From Martinezella hainanensis (lineage in GTDB: Bacteria; Pseudomonadota; Alphaproteobacteria; Rhizobiales; Rhizobiaceae), in the NCBI RefSeq assembly GCF_900094555.1, contig NZ_FMAC01000018.1, positions 1 through 64,000 on the forward strand: a stretch of DNA of 64,000 nucleotides, written 5' to 3'. The number at the start of each line of letters is the position of its first letter. Positions within the stretch are counted from its first letter, which is position 1. Shown here one piece after another: positions 62,201 to 64,000 of the stretch. The notes under the pieces were generated by a model that saw nothing but the letters and a program-made list of their open reading frames with translations, did no database searches and had not been told where the DNA came from. The position numbers and the translations under genes are program-made.

Positions 62201-62493
62201 CGGAGCGCGAAATCCGCCAGGCCGACCGAAGCACGGCCACTCATGAGCGGCCATTCGACGGCGGCGGAGACGATCACGCCTATCGCACGCAATCCGAGGC
62301 AGCGTCCGCCGTCCGAGCAGAGCGGTCTATCGAACAGAACCCGTCAAAGCCGATCCCGGCCGACATCAACCAATCATCGGAGATCGAACGACAGCGCCAG
62401 GCCCAGCGGGAATTGCTGAGCGAAAAGCAGGTCAACCGGGAGACGGAAGTCAGGAAAGATAGAGAACGCCACAAGCCAAAGCACCGGCAGTGA
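59221..62493 (+). CDS. MOBP/VirD2-like relaxase with LPD7 domains
   Basis: 1090 residues from the ATG overlapping the mobC stop. A basic, Ser/Pro-rich leader (1-110) precedes the relaxase domain (about 110-410). LLSYQSRQG near residue 129 carries a candidate catalytic Tyr, and HEDSKHVHVHAVVR near 366 holds the His triad for metal binding. After a linker, an LPD7 (large polyvalent) domain reads GDKVEINTWKDRETVLAAM, KWGSLTISG, AAEHGFKITN (about 730-795); a second, partial copy has KWGSINVNG and AAEHGFKITN (about 875-920). The tail is charged and repetitive. It should nick oriT and lead the strand through a type IV secretion system; none is in the window, so the replicon is mobilizable or the T4SS lies outside. 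Confidence 0.9.
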   Translation: MEASFLDELGLDDLLERLKRRRRSLQQSDVDALASYSAPSAATRPLGMTLGLEREDEERRRRRRRGSPGTSLGLAHSPRSIPASPAPAPTPLRSPADMRGGLARGSQGAMVKLVSYASGSSRTGALLSYQSRQGQVTLEREDYSEVRGADAVHALASEWADASRHRAPSKDVLMFRLTPASFVETDTVDAALEEGLSGHRYAWTVGWDAAGRQRIDIVMTAASSRREGSDTDKRGRSYRVFDSPGSLAGLERRLDEAFGQAVSMEERGFAHGVEGAARYLSRLTSGGRDEAHLSDGKMLRGHEANLAAARSWKRDMRSQEQRDVAHIVLSAMPGTDKAAFVSAARATLETEFAGHAFAFALHEDSKHVHVHAVVRLTSDMGKRLRPGIQDFKRWRETLASKARERGIAMEATSRFERANPPGYKLKDVRQLEKGNASERVRQRVEAVRTGAVHVPVREEGKRRAVAAAEGWSEVAAMSAQSASFVASSQAVREVPVEPGVLRLYRAERPGVRSSAPIFTRDRAEALELVRRHDGTLGYVDVRPADMHRITPARAQSRSATGSASGDGAAIRFVVPRELADTARPLLQAETEMAKVLEFRRRSEAAVRLMKPQRLAPLAEKQLAGLIDHFTKGANNLANLNVMKTSFADMNEQMEIIKKHLPSDRQPQIEELHGKLRDSQQRMLAIQEDIEKKRGAVEGDRFVAPVKYEFRQFVAEERGAVIRYVTHKEGGKGAVAFTDHGDKVEINTWKDRETVLAAMQVASQKWGSLTISGTEGYKSLAIELAAEHGFKITNLELQEKLVAANERVARLRELSAGLAPGAPHKENPAGVLGTSQRDVTAPASTTTEGPATTQSGPVTSTPIVDGDKIKPADSERASTLAAMRAAAEKWGSINVNGTARDKAIAVELAAEHGFKITNPELQEQLSAARERVEERRRREEARERKVAGFTDGSQSHDNPDRQQASPAAGSPSMARSDAEIAVNLEVVRERTEAEAEREIRQADRSTATHERPFDGGGDDHAYRTQSEAASAVRAERSIEQNPSKPIPADINQSSEIERQRQAQRELLSEKQVNRETEVRKDRERHKPKHRQ

Positions 62494-62508
62494 AGACATC
62501 TTGTCTTC
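62492..62508 (+). terminator. Small hairpin at the end of the relaxase gene
   Basis: GAAGACA-TCT-TGTCTTC begins at the last base of the stop codon region. No T-tract. Confidence 0.4.
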
Positions 62509-62817
62509 CCGTCTAAGTCTACTAAGGGCGGTCATATCGCCATCATAGCCCGTTCTGACCTGCGTCTGTAAGTCGAATTCAAAACAAAAATATGCCAGAA
62601 ATATACGATGGAAATAAATTATATTAAAAATTGTATTAAAAGATAAGGTATGCTAATGAATAGACAGCCGAGCAAAATATAGTATCTAGAGAAATATATA
62701 CTATAGCGAAAAATATCGGATTTCATTTCGATAAACGTAGATTTTCGCGATTAAATACTTTTAAATTAAAATATATACATGGCGTAAATTCAGGGTTGAA
62801 TGTAGCGGGTAGAGACC
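62509..62817. promoter_or_regulatory. AT-rich upstream region of the LuxR-family gene
   Basis: About 220 bases (62570-62790) are strikingly AT-rich, with ATATAT, TTAAAA and TAAATT words, in contrast to the GC-rich neighbours. Many -10-like words are possible. It may be a binding area for a silencer such as a Ros/MucR- or H-NS-like protein, or an easily melted site. No gene is seen. Confidence 0.5.
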
Positions 62818-63585
62818 ATGATTGGACAGTCGATTACGAGTGAGAAATTTGCGTTGGAGTCGAGTGCAGGCCGCATTTCTATCGGGGCATCCGATGGTCA
62901 AAGGCCGTTTACCGCGGCGGGTATGCCCAAGTTTGATGAATTGGACGAATATGTTCTCCTCATCGATTCCCGTACGCTGGGTCGTGAGTGTCTGTCAAAG
63001 AACTTGATGGAGTGCGACAGTACACTGCACATCGTGACCGTCGGTTCATTGGATGAGTGGCGGGTGCTCGATATGCAAGCGTTGCCATCCGCAATTCTCC
63101 TCATGATCGGTGGACGCAAGGCTTCTGAGACCGATGTCAGTGCCACCATCCGTGCTTTGGTTGAGCAGTTTCAGACCAGTCCCGTGATTGTGGGTGCGGA
63201 TAGTGATGAGCTGGTCCAAGTGCTGCACGCACTGGAATGCGGGGCACGGGGCTTTATTCCGACGAATGTCGGCATAAAGGTTGCTGCAGAAGCTGTGGCG
63301 CTTGCGCGCGCAGGCGGCATTTTCGTGCCCGCAAGCAGCTTGCTGGCTGCGAAAGAAGCACTCGCTCCCGTGGCCGGCCAGAGCAACGCTCTCGACAGTC
63401 TGTTTACACCGCGAGAAACCGTGGTTGCTGAAGCGGTACGGCGTGGCAAGGCCAACAAGATTATCGCCTACGAGATGGGTCTTTGTGAAAGCACTATAAA
63501 GGTGCACATTCGCAATATCATGTCGAAGCTGAACGCGACAAACCGAACCGAAGTTGCCTACAAGATCCGGGAACTTGTGCGATAG
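62818..63585 (+). CDS. LuxR-family response-regulator-like transcription factor
   Basis: 255 residues. The N-terminal part (about 40-165) has a receiver-like fold (YVLLIDSRTLGRECLSKNL, then SAILLMIGG and LVQVLHALECGARGFIPTNV), but the expected phosphoacceptor Asp region is replaced, so it may act without phosphorylation. The C-terminal LuxR HTH is FTPRETVVAEAVRRGKANKIIAYEMGLCESTIKVHIRNIMSKL in parts. Similar proteins in rhizobia regulate polysaccharides or motility. It is preceded by the AT-rich region and followed by a candidate small RNA. Transcription is independent of the relaxase gene. Confidence 0.82.
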   Translation: MIGQSITSEKFALESSAGRISIGASDGQRPFTAAGMPKFDELDEYVLLIDSRTLGRECLSKNLMECDSTLHIVTVGSLDEWRVLDMQALPSAILLMIGGRKASETDVSATIRALVEQFQTSPVIVGADSDELVQVLHALECGARGFIPTNVGIKVAAEAVALARAGGIFVPASSLLAAKEALAPVAGQSNALDSLFTPRETVVAEAVRRGKANKIIAYEMGLCESTIKVHIRNIMSKLNATNRTEVAYKIRELVR

Positions 63586-63766
63586 CCGTTGACGCTTTGT
63601 GATCTGCACCCATGCGGCTGCGGAGGCTGAGCCATGCCGGAGGCAGTTTAAAGCTGCCCGTCCCCGTTTCAGCCTGGATGCAGATGCTTATGTGCAACGC
63701 AGTGCGAACATAGCTGCATTGCACAATAAATGATTTTCAATCGCCCAGGAATCGGGCATTATGCTT
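63586..63766. other. Intergenic region before the small RNA candidate
   Basis: 181 bases without a gene. It must hold the small RNA promoter; CATTAT at 63757-63762 could be a -10 element, with a weak TTTCAA about 16 bases upstream. Confidence 0.35.
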
Positions 63767-63887
63767 ACAGTTGATGCACATGGCGGTCTTTTTCCTCCCA
63801 GTGCCGCCGCATTGACTGTTCCCCTCTGGAGGTTTTGAAAACCTTCATATCTCAGGGCCGCGGATTTATCCGGCGGCCCATTTTTTT
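63767..63887 (+). ncRNA. Candidate trans-acting small RNA with anti-Shine-Dalgarno loop (alpha-r14-like)
   Basis: About 121 bases that fold as three stems. Stem 1: ACAGTTGATGC (63767-63777), a 4-base bulge and GGCGG pair with CCGCC plus GCATTGACTGT (63804-63819) using two G-U pairs; its 17-base loop contains TTTTTCCTCCC. Stem 2: a small GGTTT/AAACC hairpin (63831-63845). Stem 3: GGGCCGCGGA / TCCGGCGGCCC (one bulge, 63855-63879) followed by seven T, a strong terminator. Rhizobial alpha-r14 RNAs (NfeR1 type) have this size and carry CCUCCUCCC-like anti-SD motifs. Confidence 0.65.
63855..63887 (+). terminator. Strong rho-independent terminator
   Basis: GC-rich stem with one bulged base and a TTTA loop, directly followed by A and seven T. 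It ends the small RNA candidate above; no CDS ends within 250 bases upstream. Confidence 0.8.
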
Positions 63888-64000
63888 GCTTTAGGCTCGG
63901 CTGCGCATTTCTGTTGAGCAAAGCGGCTAGTCGTCCCGTGTCGGTGGCCATTGACGGGCGGTATGGACGAGCGCCATTACCCATACCGTGTTTGCTGTCT

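Overview
The window looks like an accessory replicon (plasmid or integrated mobile element) of a fast-growing rhizobium or agrobacterium. Evidence for this is the GC-rich alphaproteobacterial codon use, an IalB-family protein, PrsD/PrsE-type secretion genes, DUF932 and DUF736 genes, a large ParB-like protein, and a MobC/VirD2-type relaxase pair next to a divergent ParA/ribbon-helix-helix pair. No rRNA, tRNA or core metabolic operon is seen. The species is not determined.

Layout. 1-5.5 kb: small unknown genes, two related membrane proteins, a DnaQ-like 3'-5' exonuclease and a basic-tailed protein. 5.7-24.1 kb: TetR and AraC regulators, then a two-partner secretion / contact-dependent inhibition operon in the order ialB-like, tpsB (cdiB), lipoprotein, a 4254-codon tpsA (cdiA), and an Imm8-type immunity gene overlapping the end of tpsA. 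24.6-32.4 kb: an ABC half-exporter behind a possible leader-peptide attenuator, a His-rich secreted peptide, a nucleotidyltransferase-like protein, a monooxygenase-fold protein followed by a glyoxalase remnant, a second aspartyl-tRNA synthetase of the short archaeal type, and an NTF2-like protein. 32.6-35.0 kb: a complete IS21-family element with a 5-bp target duplication, inserted in a small kinase-like gene whose two halves still rejoin in frame. 36.2-42.7 kb: an MqsRA-type and a HigBA/RelE-type toxin-antitoxin pair, a three-gene unknown operon, DUF932 and DUF736 genes with long hairpin-rich leaders. 43.5-53.8 kb: a type I secretion operon (RTX protein, ABC transporter, HlyD adaptor), two paralogous small secreted proteins, a LuxR-type autoinducer-binding regulator and a GT60-type glycosyltransferase. 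54.1-62.5 kb: plasmid maintenance and mobilization genes, with an oriT candidate resembling a T-DNA border between the ParA and MobC genes. 62.8-63.9 kb: a LuxR-family response-regulator-like protein and a strong candidate for an anti-Shine-Dalgarno (alpha-r14-like) small RNA.

The common theme is competition between bacteria plus mobility: a CDI system with its immunity gene, an RTX/type I secretion system, a spare tRNA synthetase that could be a resistance enzyme, an exporter, two toxin-antitoxin pairs and a mobilization module. The most novel points are the enlarged CDI operon with extra envelope genes, the border-like oriT beside a VirC1/VirC2-like gene pair, the small RNA, and a family of repeated leader modules in front of plasmid genes. 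All functional assignments come from reading motifs by eye; no database search was run.
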